Shown here: piece after piece, positions 1 to 9,242 of the stretch
Numbering within the stretch: position 1 is the stretch's first letter
How the letters are laid out: the number at the start of each line of letters is the position of its first letter
Source of the DNA: Aerococcus sp. UBA6277
Lineage (GTDB): Bacteria; Bacillota; Bacilli; Lactobacillales; Aerococcaceae
Direction: 5' to 3'
Length of the DNA: 64,000 nucleotides
Assembly (NCBI RefSeq): GCF_002440555.1
Contig: NZ_DJUR01000035.1
Span: 1 to 64,000, forward strand
Notes under the pieces: model-generated
What the model was told of the DNA's origin: nothing
Seen by the model: the letters and a program-made list of their open reading frames with translations, nothing else
The model's database searches: none
Translations under genes and position numbers: made by a program

Positions 1-25
1 TCTAAATGAAATACCGGTAGTACAA

Positions 26-45
26 GCAGCCTAAGGGCTGCTCCG
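26..45. other. short perfect hairpin near the window edge
   Basis: AGCAGCC-TAAG-GGCTGCT forms a 7-bp stem with a tetraloop. No U-tract follows, so it may be part of a terminator or structured RNA of a gene lying outside the window. Nothing else is recognisable in the first 90 bases. Confidence 0.35.
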
Positions 46-83
46 AAAGCATAGTATAAAGATAAGAATGAATAATGGAAAAG

Positions 84-120
84 AGTATAAAAAAACCAGG
101 TGATCTAATGATTACCTGGC
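84..120 (-). terminator. rho-independent terminator of the Mga-family regulator gene
   Basis: The arms CCAGGTGATC and GATTACCTGG pair with one mismatch around a 4-nt loop. On the minus strand the stem is followed by a run of T, which suits a terminator for the regulator gene that ends about 60 bases away. Confidence 0.75.
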
Positions 121-177
121 AAACATTACTCATCAGTCCTATTTGACGAAGAGCCATAATTTCTTACAACGACTATT

Positions 178-1674
178 TTAATCAATATCAGCTCTGTTAT
201 TCTTCCGTCCTTGTATAATCCTATCTATCGTCATATGAATCTTCTTAAAATCCTGATTATCTGGAATGTCCTCAATATATATCAGTCTAGGTAATTGAAC
301 CCGCGCAGGGAAGTCTGTGACGATCATATCGTAAGATTCATTGAGTAAAGTTGTCATATTGGGATTCAGTTCATTATATAGCGCAATCGATACATTTTCA
401 GACAATTCAAAACTTAAAAATTCACTAATCATCTGTGCATAATTCTGAGAGTGGTGACTGATTACCGCAATATTTATTTCGTTGCCTTGCCGCAATAATT
501 GTGGAATTAAATTCTCCCAATGCGTAATAATTGTATATAACAAGAAGTTGACATTATTTCTGCTCAAAGGTGCAGTATAATCTTTAAAATCATTCATAAG
601 ATAATGTTCTAAATGATTTAGAAATGACGGTGCAATCTGTCTAACACCTTCAACAAAATCCTTCCGTTCATCATAAAGTATAAAGTCAGAAAAAGGCTTA
701 TTCTCCGCTAAGTAAATACTATTCATGATATTTAAAATTAACTCACTAGCATTTACCAGTTCCAGATTAAATCCCCTCTGTAATACTGTAAAATCGATCA
801 TCAAATGAACAAATTTTACAGATAAATTGGCATCAGTAGACACTTGTTCTTTCAGTGTTGAATGATCCAAAATATAATTTTTATCCAGATAGAGGTAGAA
901 GATTTGCTCTATAAATTGTTCATCTATCTTAATCCGAAGAGAGGATTCAAGCTCACTTAGAAAAGCAATCCTTTTTTCATATGCAGGTAAGGGATCGAAC
1001 CGAAGTTTTCGGTTATCAGACTTATCAACCAAGTGCCCGTTTATATATCGAATAATATTGACTGCAGTACCAAATTTGTAATTATTCATTTCCGAAAACC
1101 CGACTTTCCAGTTGAAGTGGTCAGCAAATGGTTTTAAAAGTTGATCAAAAACATCATCATTAATTTGAGTGAAAGGAAAGTACATTAACCCATATTTACT
1201 GGTGAAATAGTTAAAGAAGTAATAACGAATATTCAACTCATTGCCAGTTATTCGAATGGGTTTTGTATCAATATAAATATCATAATGATTAAAAATACTA
1301 TTGATAGTGCTGATCATTCGATAAACCGTAGCACTACTCTTGTACAGTTCACTCGCTATCTCCATAACGGTCTTATTTTGTGAAAAAAAGATATGTTCCA
1401 GCAAACTATAGTAATCTGAATTTTCTATAAATTTCTGCGAAATAGTCAGCATGCCCACATTAGGTTCTAGTCGAATACGAATGCCGTAATCCGACCAACT
1501 AATTTTAAATAAATGATTTAAATCTTTGAAATAGTCTAGATCATTTCGCAATACACGCTCTGAACACGCTAATTCAACTGCCACCTCGGACAAATCAACC
1601 CACGATTTTCGTTTAACGAGTAATTCAATAAAATCAAATCTTCTATGTTCAGTAGCTGTTAATAAATTTTTCAT
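178..1674 (-). CDS. Mga-family transcriptional regulator of the pilus locus
   Basis: A 498-residue protein with the layout of the Mga/AtxA virulence-regulator family. An N-terminal winged-helix segment (about residues 20-55, WVDLSEVAVELACSERVLRN) is followed by a second helix-turn-helix (about 100-130), a PRD-like middle and an EIIB-like C-terminal region (about 400-495). It is transcribed divergently from the pilus genes with 348 bases between them. This is the usual position for a local activator of a sortase-pilus operon, as with Mga, RofA/Nra and RlrA. By analogy, phosphorylation of the PRD-like part could couple pilus expression to sugar uptake; this is inferred. The family call is firm, the target is inferred from position. 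Confidence 0.8.
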   Translation of the reverse strand: MKNLLTATEHRRFDFIELLVKRKSWVDLSEVAVELACSERVLRNDLDYFKDLNHLFKISWSDYGIRIRLEPNVGMLTISQKFIENSDYYSLLEHIFFSQNKTVMEIASELYKSSATVYRMISTINSIFNHYDIYIDTKPIRITGNELNIRYYFFNYFTSKYGLMYFPFTQINDDVFDQLLKPFADHFNWKVGFSEMNNYKFGTAVNIIRYINGHLVDKSDNRKLRFDPLPAYEKRIAFLSELESSLRIKIDEQFIEQIFYLYLDKNYILDHSTLKEQVSTDANLSVKFVHLMIDFTVLQRGFNLELVNASELILNIMNSIYLAENKPFSDFILYDERKDFVEGVRQIAPSFLNHLEHYLMNDFKDYTAPLSRNNVNFLLYTIITHWENLIPQLLRQGNEINIAVISHHSQNYAQMISEFLSFELSENVSIALYNELNPNMTTLLNESYDMIVTDFPARVQLPRLIYIEDIPDNQDFKKIHMTIDRIIQGRKNNRADID

Positions 1675-2022
1675 TTAACTCAACCCATTCTCCTTACTTC
1701 TCCCAATAAAGCAATGAATTTTCAAACACTAAAGTACACTTTCAATGAATAATAGTCAATAAGTTAAGTGTGATCAATATTCTTTAAAAAAAGCAATCGA
1801 GTACACTTTCTTATCACGAGTGATAACTCTTAAATTATAACATTCTCATCAATTCTTTGTGTAGTTTAATTCAGCTTTTCTCAAATTGTTCAAAAAAATA
1901 CCCGAAATTAAAAATAAATTTGTTCGAATACGGATTATAATTATTTTTGGATTGTAAATCTTTCGTTAAAAAAATATGAAATACAGCAACGAAGATATAA
2001 AAAATTTACAAAGAAAGGTAGA
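1675..2022. promoter_or_regulatory. divergent control region between Mga regulator and pilus genes
   Basis: An AT-rich gene-free stretch of 348 bases. AGTACACTTTC occurs twice in direct orientation (1733-1743 and 1800-1810), each preceded by AAAGCAAT within about 20 bases. A TATAAT at 1936-1941 lacks a recognisable -35 hexamer at normal spacing, which suits an activator-dependent pilus promoter. I infer that the repeats are binding sites for the divergent Mga-family protein. Confidence 0.45.
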
Positions 2023-4920
2023 GTGAATGTGCAAATTAGAAGAAAAAAACATAAGAACAATAAGTTAATGAAAAAAACATTCAATGTTTTTCTGACAATA
2101 TTTTTATCTCTGCAGTTCATGCTACCTATTCTGATGGGATGGATGACAGTAAATGTTCAAGCCCAAGAGCAAACAAGTAGCTCAACTGAAATAACAAGCG
2201 TTACACAATCCAAAATAGAAAGTTCAGAAAAAAATGAAATGCAGGAATCACAATTAACCAGTACAGATAAAACCATTACTGAATCAGCAACCAATCCTCC
2301 AGAAAAAGCAAGTTCGATTGCGGAGGAAGAGACAGCAAGTAATGCATCGTCTGTCAGTCTAAGCTCAGAATCATCATCTTCATCTGAAGAGAGTGAAAGT
2401 AGGGAAAGCGAATCCGAAAAAGAGTCGTCATCTTCAAAAGAGGAACAACAAGCTGTAACACTAACTTACGAAATTGAAGGTATAACAGTTGAAGTGAGCG
2501 GTGAACCAGGGGTATTACCAGAGGACGCAAGCCTTAAAGTAGAACCAGTTGCGGATGAACATGTGGACAAGTTGTTAAATGAAATTGAAGAAAAGAAAGA
2601 TATTTCATTCTCCTCAGTTGGATTACTAGATATCACCATATTTGATAAAGATGGAAATGAAATTCAGCCAAAAGGTGAAGTAAAAGTAAACATTAAAGGA
2701 TTAAATTTCATAAAAAATGATGACGAAACTCAAGTCTACCATGTAGATGAAGAGAATAAACAAATCGAAACATTTAAGTCCCAGTCTGAAAATGAAAAGA
2801 TCACTTTTGAAACCACACACTTCTCCATTTATGTTGTTGGAACGAATTTGAGAGATAAAGTGAACGATGCAGATCAACCATATAAATTAGCGATTGGCGA
2901 TACAATCACCTTATACAATGAGGAAATGAATACTTCTGATTGGAAGTTTTCGGGGACGGGTTCTGTTTCATTTCAGAATAGCAACAGAACGACTACATTA
3001 AAAGGCGAAAAAGAAGGATTAGTGAAGGTAGAACATAAAGAACGGAGATGGTCGTTTCCATTAAATTATTGGTGGGAAAAAGACTATTTCTACATCCAAG
3101 TTGTTCCTGACACCATTGATACAATTAAAAATCCTGTTCCTCCTAAAAATGATGAAAATGCTAGTCAAGTAAATGCTAGTAAGACAGCTAAATGGGCTGA
3201 CTATTCTAAACGAATAGCCGAAATCAATTTAGATGTCCATGGAAACGCGACCAAGTCTGGTTCGGATATCATCTTGATTATGGATACCTCAGCTTCAATG
3301 AAAGATAACCAGAGGATGACTAATGCTCAGTCAGCAAGTCAATCCTTTATTCAATCTATATTAGGTAACGGGAATGAATATGGTAACCGCGTAGCTTATA
3401 TACCATTTAGTTATGGAACTACTAAAGGTGGTGCGGGTACTATAGAGGTTGCTTCCGCAACTGCTGGAAGTCACAACTTTACTGATGATGCTTCCACTTT
3501 ATCTTCATATGTTAATCGATCTGTAGCAACCGGTGGTACTAATTACACCGCCGCACTTCAGAAGGCATTAGATTTCGCTAATAGTCGTTCAGCTGATCAA
3601 AAAGATAGACCATTACAGGTTTTATTCATGTCAGATGGTACACCAGGTGCATATGGTACCTCAGCCAATGATACTAATTGGAACGGAGTTAACCAAGCCA
3701 ATGCTTTAAAATCAGCAGGCGCCACTATTCATACTCTAGGTATTCAAGTATCGGGAGACGCGCCACAAGCATTAAAGAATATTTCTAGTGGAGATGCGTA
3801 TTACCATAATGTTTCTAATGTTGCTAACTTAGATTCAGTTTTACAGGATGTCGCGAGTGAAATTCATCTAGCCGGAACAGACGCCGCCTTCACAGACTAC
3901 ATTTCAGACGAATTTGAATACTATAGTGATGGTCAATACGTCAGTGATGGGACTTATAATTCAGCAGACAGATCGGTGAAAATAGATGTGGGCAATATCA
4001 CCCAGGAAACAAAGAACTATAAGATATATGTCCAAATGAAAGATGAGTACTGGCTCAAAGATGGTACATTCCAAACCAACAAGGATGTATATCTAGACTA
4101 TAAAGATGTTAATAATCAGCAAGTAAGGAAACCGGTAGAGGAAATTGGTAGCCCGTCATTACAGGTGACCAACGGAACCATCGGCATCCGATATTCACTA
4201 GTTGATAAACAAGGGAATTATATCAATACAGATGGGAAGATAGTGGATAGTCAAAACAAGGTATATGTACCAAGTCAAGATGCAATGACCTATCATTTGG
4301 AAAATGGGTCACAGTATTTAGAAGTTTATGGCAATCCAACTTATCAAGTACAAGCAAACCCACCGTCGGATTACCAACTATACAGCGGTGAAAATTCACA
4401 AAAAGCTGTGACATTGACTACTGACCAAAAGCACCAGCAAGTCGAGTTTAAAGTCGTCGTACCTGATCCAGATCCGATCAATTTCAACTTCAAATTAGTC
4501 GATGGAAATGGTCAAGATTTAACAGGTGCTTCATTCACTTTGGAAAAAGTGGCTGACGACGGCACAACAACGACTATCGAAAATGTAACCACAAATTCGC
4601 TATTTACATACAACGGTTTAACTGAAGGGCGTTATAGTCTAACGGAAAATCAAGTACCAAATGGCTACCGTTTACCACTCAACAATACTTGGTCATTTAA
4701 CGTAGTCAAACAACCAGACAACACCTTACAAATTGAATTTATAGGTGAGGGACTTGAAACAGACCCTGATAACGCCAATCAATACATAGTAACAAATTAT
4801 CTTCAAGGAGAATTTCCACAAACCGGTGGCCCGGGTTCCTTGGGCTTCATGGTCATCGGATTATTAATCGTCACAATAAGTTTGGGTATTTATTATAAAA
4901 ATAACATCATAATAGGGTAG
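2023..4920 (+). CDS. VWA-domain pilus tip adhesin, sortase substrate
   Basis: A 965-residue surface protein. A basic N-terminus and hydrophobic signal segment (about residues 16-47) precede a Ser/Glu-rich, probably disordered linker (about 50-145). A von Willebrand A domain (about 400-630) carries a MIDAS motif: DTSAS near 425, a TGGTNYT threonine loop and an MSDGTPG aspartate loop. A CnaB-like domain (about 825-905, with an E-box-like LTENQVPNGY) comes before a sorting signal FPQTG, a hydrophobic segment and a short polar tail. This architecture is typical of pilus tip adhesins such as RrgA. The start is GTG; a GTG two codons later and an ATG at 2068 are alternatives. First gene of the pilus operon, 14 bases before the backbone pilin gene. 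Confidence 0.88.
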   Translation: MNVQIRRKKHKNNKLMKKTFNVFLTIFLSLQFMLPILMGWMTVNVQAQEQTSSSTEITSVTQSKIESSEKNEMQESQLTSTDKTITESATNPPEKASSIAEEETASNASSVSLSSESSSSSEESESRESESEKESSSSKEEQQAVTLTYEIEGITVEVSGEPGVLPEDASLKVEPVADEHVDKLLNEIEEKKDISFSSVGLLDITIFDKDGNEIQPKGEVKVNIKGLNFIKNDDETQVYHVDEENKQIETFKSQSENEKITFETTHFSIYVVGTNLRDKVNDADQPYKLAIGDTITLYNEEMNTSDWKFSGTGSVSFQNSNRTTTLKGEKEGLVKVEHKERRWSFPLNYWWEKDYFYIQVVPDTIDTIKNPVPPKNDENASQVNASKTAKWADYSKRIAEINLDVHGNATKSGSDIILIMDTSASMKDNQRMTNAQSASQSFIQSILGNGNEYGNRVAYIPFSYGTTKGGAGTIEVASATAGSHNFTDDASTLSSYVNRSVATGGTNYTAALQKALDFANSRSADQKDRPLQVLFMSDGTPGAYGTSANDTNWNGVNQANALKSAGATIHTLGIQVSGDAPQALKNISSGDAYYHNVSNVANLDSVLQDVASEIHLAGTDAAFTDYISDEFEYYSDGQYVSDGTYNSADRSVKIDVGNITQETKNYKIYVQMKDEYWLKDGTFQTNKDVYLDYKDVNNQQVRKPVEEIGSPSLQVTNGTIGIRYSLVDKQGNYINTDGKIVDSQNKVYVPSQDAMTYHLENGSQYLEVYGNPTYQVQANPPSDYQLYSGENSQKAVTLTTDQKHQQVEFKVVVPDPDPINFNFKLVDGNGQDLTGASFTLEKVADDGTTTTIENVTTNSLFTYNGLTEGRYSLTENQVPNGYRLPLNNTWSFNVVKQPDNTLQIEFIGEGLETDPDNANQYIVTNYLQGEFPQTGGPGSLGFMVIGLLIVTISLGIYYKNNIIIG

Positions 4921-4934
4921 GAGAAGAAAAGAAA

Positions 4935-6374
4935 ATGAATAAATTAACAAAATTAATCACATTAGTCGTATTACTATTCGTCATAATTTTTAGCTTCGTA
5001 GGTAACACAAACTCAGCGCAAGCAGCGCAATTACCAACTGCTGGTTTTACTACAACCGTAAACATCCATAAAATCGAATCAGATCAGGGGCGTGAACTAA
5101 CTGCAGACGAATTACAAAATGGTATTACAGATATGCAGGGACACTTTGGTGCTGATGCAAAACCAATTTCAGGTGTAGTTTTTGATATCTACAATGTTAC
5201 GCAAGCAGAATACGAGAAAATGAAAGAAAATTCTGCAGACTACACAACTAAAGCACAAGTTGAATTATTTGTTGCGGACAAAACTGCTACTTCAACTGCT
5301 GCAACAGACGTTGACGGTCTAACAACAGTAGTCTTAGACGAAGGATACTACTGGATAATTGAACAACCTTTAACGACAGTTGCCACTTCAAAAGCGGTAC
5401 CTTTCGGATTAACATTGCCATACACAAACACAGCCGGTGATCAAAACCTTAGCACAATCAATGTCTATCCTAAAAACACTTTAGTAGATGATGCACCTAC
5501 AGTATCTAAAGAATTAGATGAAAAGTCATCATCAAACGGTTCTCAATACATCGGTCAAGAATTTGCTTGGACAGTAACAAGTGATGTACCAACTGGTATT
5601 AAAGAATACTCAACTTACTCATTCACAGATAATCTTAATCTAGCATTAGATTACGAACGTGTAGTCTTAAGTTCACCAACAACGCTAATTGAAGGCACAG
5701 ACTACCAAGTAGCCTACGATGCTTCAGCACGCACAGTAACTGTTAGCTTGACCGAATTAGGTATCGCTAAATTAACCAAAGATGACACAATTCAATTCAA
5801 TATTATAACAAAAATGAACCAAAATGCTACAGCAAACACTGCAATCAACAATACGATTTCTGTAACTTACGAAACACCACATACAAATGGACGGGTAACA
5901 ATCAAAAATCCAAATACACCAGCACAAGTAGTAACAGGTACGCATACTTTTAATAATAAAAATGACGCTGGCAAAAACGTTTCAGATGCTGAATTCGTAG
6001 TTCAAGGAAAAAATCCTGAAAATGATAAAATCGAATTCATCGTAGTTGATCCTACTTCAAAAGAGATTAGCTTCACACAAAACCAAAGCGAAGCAACTAC
6101 TTTCACTTCAGATGCCAACGGTAACTTCACAGTGAACGGTTTAGCATACGGTGACTACACAGCTATTCAAACAAAAGCTGCAAGTGACTACGCATTACCT
6201 ACAACGCCAGAAACTGTATTTACAGTATCAGCAAATAACACCCCAACAACTATCGTACACAAATCAATCACCATCCCTCAAACAGGTGGTATGGGCACAA
6301 TCTTATTCACAATCGTTGGATTAGCATTAATGATCTTCGCAGTGGTTTACTACAAAAAATCAAATCCTGCATAA
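4935..6374 (+). CDS. major (backbone) pilin, SpaA/isopeptide type, sortase substrate
   Basis: A 479-residue precursor with a signal peptide (about residues 1-31, ending SAQAA). It has a pilin motif VYPKN near 175, whose lysine is the usual acceptor for class C sortase polymerisation, and Ig-like isopeptide domains. The C-terminus is a sorting signal IPQTG followed by a hydrophobic segment and a YYKKSNPA tail. Repeated Thr/Asn-rich strands are typical of SpaA-type shaft subunits. It shares the XPQTG signal type with the tip protein upstream, so both are probably joined by the same sortases. An AGGAG ribosome site precedes the ATG. A terminator hairpin follows, so this short-transcript gene is probably expressed above the sortases. 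Confidence 0.88.
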   Translation: MNKLTKLITLVVLLFVIIFSFVGNTNSAQAAQLPTAGFTTTVNIHKIESDQGRELTADELQNGITDMQGHFGADAKPISGVVFDIYNVTQAEYEKMKENSADYTTKAQVELFVADKTATSTAATDVDGLTTVVLDEGYYWIIEQPLTTVATSKAVPFGLTLPYTNTAGDQNLSTINVYPKNTLVDDAPTVSKELDEKSSSNGSQYIGQEFAWTVTSDVPTGIKEYSTYSFTDNLNLALDYERVVLSSPTTLIEGTDYQVAYDASARTVTVSLTELGIAKLTKDDTIQFNIITKMNQNATANTAINNTISVTYETPHTNGRVTIKNPNTPAQVVTGTHTFNNKNDAGKNVSDAEFVVQGKNPENDKIEFIVVDPTSKEISFTQNQSEATTFTSDANGNFTVNGLAYGDYTAIQTKAASDYALPTTPETVFTVSANNTPTTIVHKSITIPQTGGMGTILFTIVGLALMIFAVVYYKKSNPA

Positions 6375-6404
6375 ATCACCATCAGACCCAAACATTTAAA
6401 CACC

Positions 6405-6443
6405 AAAAGGAGTTAAGACCCACTTCCGGACTTAACTCCTTTT
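6405..6443 (+). terminator. intra-operon terminator/attenuator between pilin and sortases
   Basis: A perfect 13-bp inverted repeat (AAAAGGAGTTAAG with CTTAACTCCTTTT) with a 13-nt loop. It lies between the structural pilin genes and the sortase genes on the same strand. No strong promoter is visible between it and the first sortase gene, so partial readthrough probably supplies the sortases. Confidence 0.75.
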
Positions 6444-6476
6444 GATGTATTAAAAATAGCAGAAAGGAGGGCCACC

Positions 6477-7331
6477 ATGGAAAAATCAACCAAAAAGAAA
6501 AATCCAATCGTGCTCATTCTAATCTTCTTCATTGGCCTAGCCATCGTGTTGTATCCACTCGCATCCCGCGTCTATTACAACTACCGTGGCAACGAAGAAG
6601 TCGCCTCCTTCCAGGAAGGCATCGACGCATTATCCCAGGAAGCCATTCAAGAAAAGCTAAAGCTAGGTTATGCCTACAACTCCGCTATCCTATCCAACGA
6701 CATGCGTCCGCTCGGTGACCCATACTCCGACGAAGAGAAAGATCAAGCAATCGCTGAATACGCACGAATGATTGAAGTGAATGAGAAAATGGGTGCCGTT
6801 CACATTCCTAGCATAGATGTGACCCTACCAATCTACGCCGGAACCAACGAACAAGTACTGCAAAAAGGCGCAGGGCACTTGGAAGGCACATCTCTACCCA
6901 TTGGGGGCCTAAACACTCACGGCGTCATCACCGCCCACAGAGGACTACCGGAAAATAAACTATTCACCGACCTTGATAAAATGGCCATAGGCGATCTCTT
7001 CTACGTCGAAACCATAGCTGGTCAATTAGCCTACGAAGTCGTCGACATTCAGGTGATTGAGCCAACGCAAATCGAAACATTGGCTATCCAAGAAGATCGC
7101 GACCTAGTAACACTTCTAACCTGTACACCTTATATGGTGAACTCTCACCGACTATTGGTCACCGGCGAACGGACAGAAATACCAGTAGCAACTGAAGATA
7201 CAATCCAAACACCATGGTGGCAACAATGGCTCAACATCACGTTGGATTACAAGTGGTTATTACTCATTATCCTAATAATCATCATAATATTAGTCATCAG
7301 ACAAATCGTAAAATGGAGGCAAGCACGATGA
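6477..7331 (+). CDS. class C (pilin-polymerising) sortase, first of three
   Basis: A 284-residue membrane protein with an N-terminal transmembrane segment (about 12-30) and a C-terminal one (about 258-278). The lid motif DPYSDEE (about residues 81-87) is the signature of class C sortases. The catalytic His lies in TAHRGLP, the Cys in TLLTCTPY and the Arg in SHRLLVTGER. It is expected to link backbone pilins through the sorting signal and the pilin-motif lysine. A strong AAAGGAGG ribosome site precedes the ATG. The stop overlaps the ATG of the next sortase gene by 4 bases, so the two are translationally coupled. Confidence 0.9.
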   Translation: MEKSTKKKNPIVLILIFFIGLAIVLYPLASRVYYNYRGNEEVASFQEGIDALSQEAIQEKLKLGYAYNSAILSNDMRPLGDPYSDEEKDQAIAEYARMIEVNEKMGAVHIPSIDVTLPIYAGTNEQVLQKGAGHLEGTSLPIGGLNTHGVITAHRGLPENKLFTDLDKMAIGDLFYVETIAGQLAYEVVDIQVIEPTQIETLAIQEDRDLVTLLTCTPYMVNSHRLLVTGERTEIPVATEDTIQTPWWQQWLNITLDYKWLLLIILIIIIILVIRQIVKWRQAR

Positions 7332-8203
7332 AAAGCAAGTATATAGGTGTCATTTTATTTGTGCTAGGACTTGCTGTCTTCATCTTTCCGCTGATTTCTA
7401 AAAGCTACTACGAAAACCTGTACCGACAAGAAGTTTCTGCCATCCATCAGGAATTTGAACAAACCAGTGAAGCAAGTCAAAATCACGCTGACCAAGTAGC
7501 CTATAATCAGCAATCAGTTAGGCAGCTAGATGATATCGAAATTGCTAATGTAACGTTTACCGAGGAAACGCCAGAAACAAACACAGATTTATCTGACAAA
7601 AATATTATCGCCACCATGTCCATCCCTGCTATTGATCTGAATTATCCCATCTATGACGGTGCCAACGATGAGAACTTATACAATGGCTTAGCACGCGTCG
7701 ATGGTACCAGCTATCCAGTCGGCGGCATCAACACCAATTCAGTAATTGCAGGGCATAATGGTCTGGCTGGAAAAATATATTTTTCTGATGTCGATGAATT
7801 GGTCAATGGCGATACAATTCAAATTCAAAACCAACAAGAAACGTTAACCTATGAAGTCTACAACACAGCAATTATTAAGCCGGATGAAGTGTCTGCTCTA
7901 GCCATTATTCCTGGTCAAGATACTCTAACTTTGTTGACATGTATCTTCTTACCACACGGCGTAGACCGTTACTTAGTCTACGCAAAGCGAATTGACAACC
8001 CAGAACAATCACAAGAAGTTCAGACAATAAACCAAGAAAATACGCAAATTGTTAGTGTAGGACCAACTTATACAAATGATGATCTGCAGCTATGGATTGA
8101 ACGATACGGGGTGCTTACATTGATTTTGTTATTCGGATTGATCCTGGCATACTGGATATTCTTTAGAGAAAAGAGGGGCGATGTTGAAAAAGAAATCAAA
8201 TAA
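7328..8203 (+). CDS. divergent sortase lacking the class C lid, second of three
   Basis: A protein of 291 residues from the ATG at 7328, chosen because GGAGG lies 10 bases upstream and the codon overlaps the previous stop as ATGA; a longer reading from 7214 would overlap the first sortase heavily. It has membrane segments near residues 6-24 and 262-280. Catalytic residues are present: His in AGHNGLAG, Cys in TLLTCIFL and Arg in VDRYLVY. Unlike both neighbours it has no DP(Y/F/W)-type lid in the N-terminal region, and its HNGL and CIFLPHG surroundings differ. It may attach a different subunit or anchor the finished pilus to the wall. Its sortase class beyond the family level is uncertain. Confidence 0.85.
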   Translation: MKSKYIGVILFVLGLAVFIFPLISKSYYENLYRQEVSAIHQEFEQTSEASQNHADQVAYNQQSVRQLDDIEIANVTFTEETPETNTDLSDKNIIATMSIPAIDLNYPIYDGANDENLYNGLARVDGTSYPVGGINTNSVIAGHNGLAGKIYFSDVDELVNGDTIQIQNQQETLTYEVYNTAIIKPDEVSALAIIPGQDTLTLLTCIFLPHGVDRYLVYAKRIDNPEQSQEVQTINQENTQIVSVGPTYTNDDLQLWIERYGVLTLILLFGLILAYWIFFREKRGDVEKEIK

Positions 8204-9011
8204 AAAGGGGACTTGGGTGCTGATAGCGGGACTTGTAATTGGCCTAGCTATCATGCTCTATCCCTTAGCCTCTCAACTCTATTATGATGCGTCCCTTGAA
8301 TCATCTACCGACGAATTTAGGCAGGCAGTTGAAGAAATGTCTATTACTGAGGAAAAAGATGAGAATGTTCAATTAGCCGAAGCTTATAATGAGGCCTTGG
8401 ATCCAAATCTCAATTGGGTAGATCCTTACAGCGATGAAGAACGATCAGAAGGTTTATCCAATTACGCCGACATGTTAAAAGTGCAGGAGCAAATAGGCAT
8501 CGTAAATATTCCTAAAATAAAAGTTGAATTGCCAATATATGCTGGAACAAGTGAAAAAGTCCTTCAACGAGGCGTAGGCCACTTAGAAGGTACCTCCTTA
8601 CCCGTAGGTGGAGAGAATACCCATAGCGTACTAACTGCTCATCGTGGACTCCCGGAAGCCAGATTATTTACCGACTTAGTAGAAATGGAAATTGGTGACA
8701 CCTTCTCCGTAGAGACAATTGCAGGAGAACTTTACTACGAAGTAGACCAAATCACCGTAGTAGAACCAACAGACATTGATGCTGTCAGAATTGAAGAAGG
8801 GCAAGATTACGTTACTCTACTAACTTGCACACCTTATATGATTAACTCACACAGATTATTGGTAAGAGGACATCGAATAGATGCACCGGATGAAACAGAA
8901 CTGGAAACACAAAGCTCATGGTGGTCAAATATTGGACCGTATTGGCGATATATTCTCCTTATATTAGTGGTAATTTTATTGCTCTGGATATTTATAAGAC
9001 AAACCACTTAG
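8181..9011 (+). CDS. class C sortase, third of three
   Basis: A 276-residue protein closely similar to the first sortase of the cluster and less so to the second. It has an N-terminal membrane segment (about 12-30), a lid motif DPYSDEE (about 84-90), a His in TAHRGLP, a Cys in TLLTCTPY, an Arg in SHRLLVRGHR and a C-terminal membrane segment (about 252-272). It overlaps the previous gene by 23 bases and a purine-rich AGAGGGG sits just before its ATG. The resemblance to the first sortase suggests an old duplication with the divergent sortase kept between the copies. A strong terminator follows and closes the pilus operon. Confidence 0.9.
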   Translation: MLKKKSNKKGTWVLIAGLVIGLAIMLYPLASQLYYDASLESSTDEFRQAVEEMSITEEKDENVQLAEAYNEALDPNLNWVDPYSDEERSEGLSNYADMLKVQEQIGIVNIPKIKVELPIYAGTSEKVLQRGVGHLEGTSLPVGGENTHSVLTAHRGLPEARLFTDLVEMEIGDTFSVETIAGELYYEVDQITVVEPTDIDAVRIEEGQDYVTLLTCTPYMINSHRLLVRGHRIDAPDETELETQSSWWSNIGPYWRYILLILVVILLLWIFIRQTT

Positions 9012-9029
9012 CAATAAAGTTATGAATAG

Positions 9030-9069
9030 AAATTTAAAAGAGTCTCCTAGCGAAGGCTCTTTTAAATTT
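9030..9069 (+). terminator. terminator of the pilus operon
   Basis: A perfect 13-bp inverted repeat (AAATTTAAAAGAG with CTCTTTTAAATTT) around a 14-nt loop, 18 bases after the last sortase stop codon. Confidence 0.8.
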
Positions 9070-9242
9070 GGGAGTAAATCTATAACTTGTATACACTATA
9101 AATTTTAATATGTAGATATATTGCTAATCCTTGTAAAGAAAATGTAAATATTATGATTTTTTGAAGTTTTGTAAGGTACAATAGTAGTGAATAATTTTTT
9201 CTGTCAGGACCAATGTGAATTACTTTTGAGATACAAGTGTTT

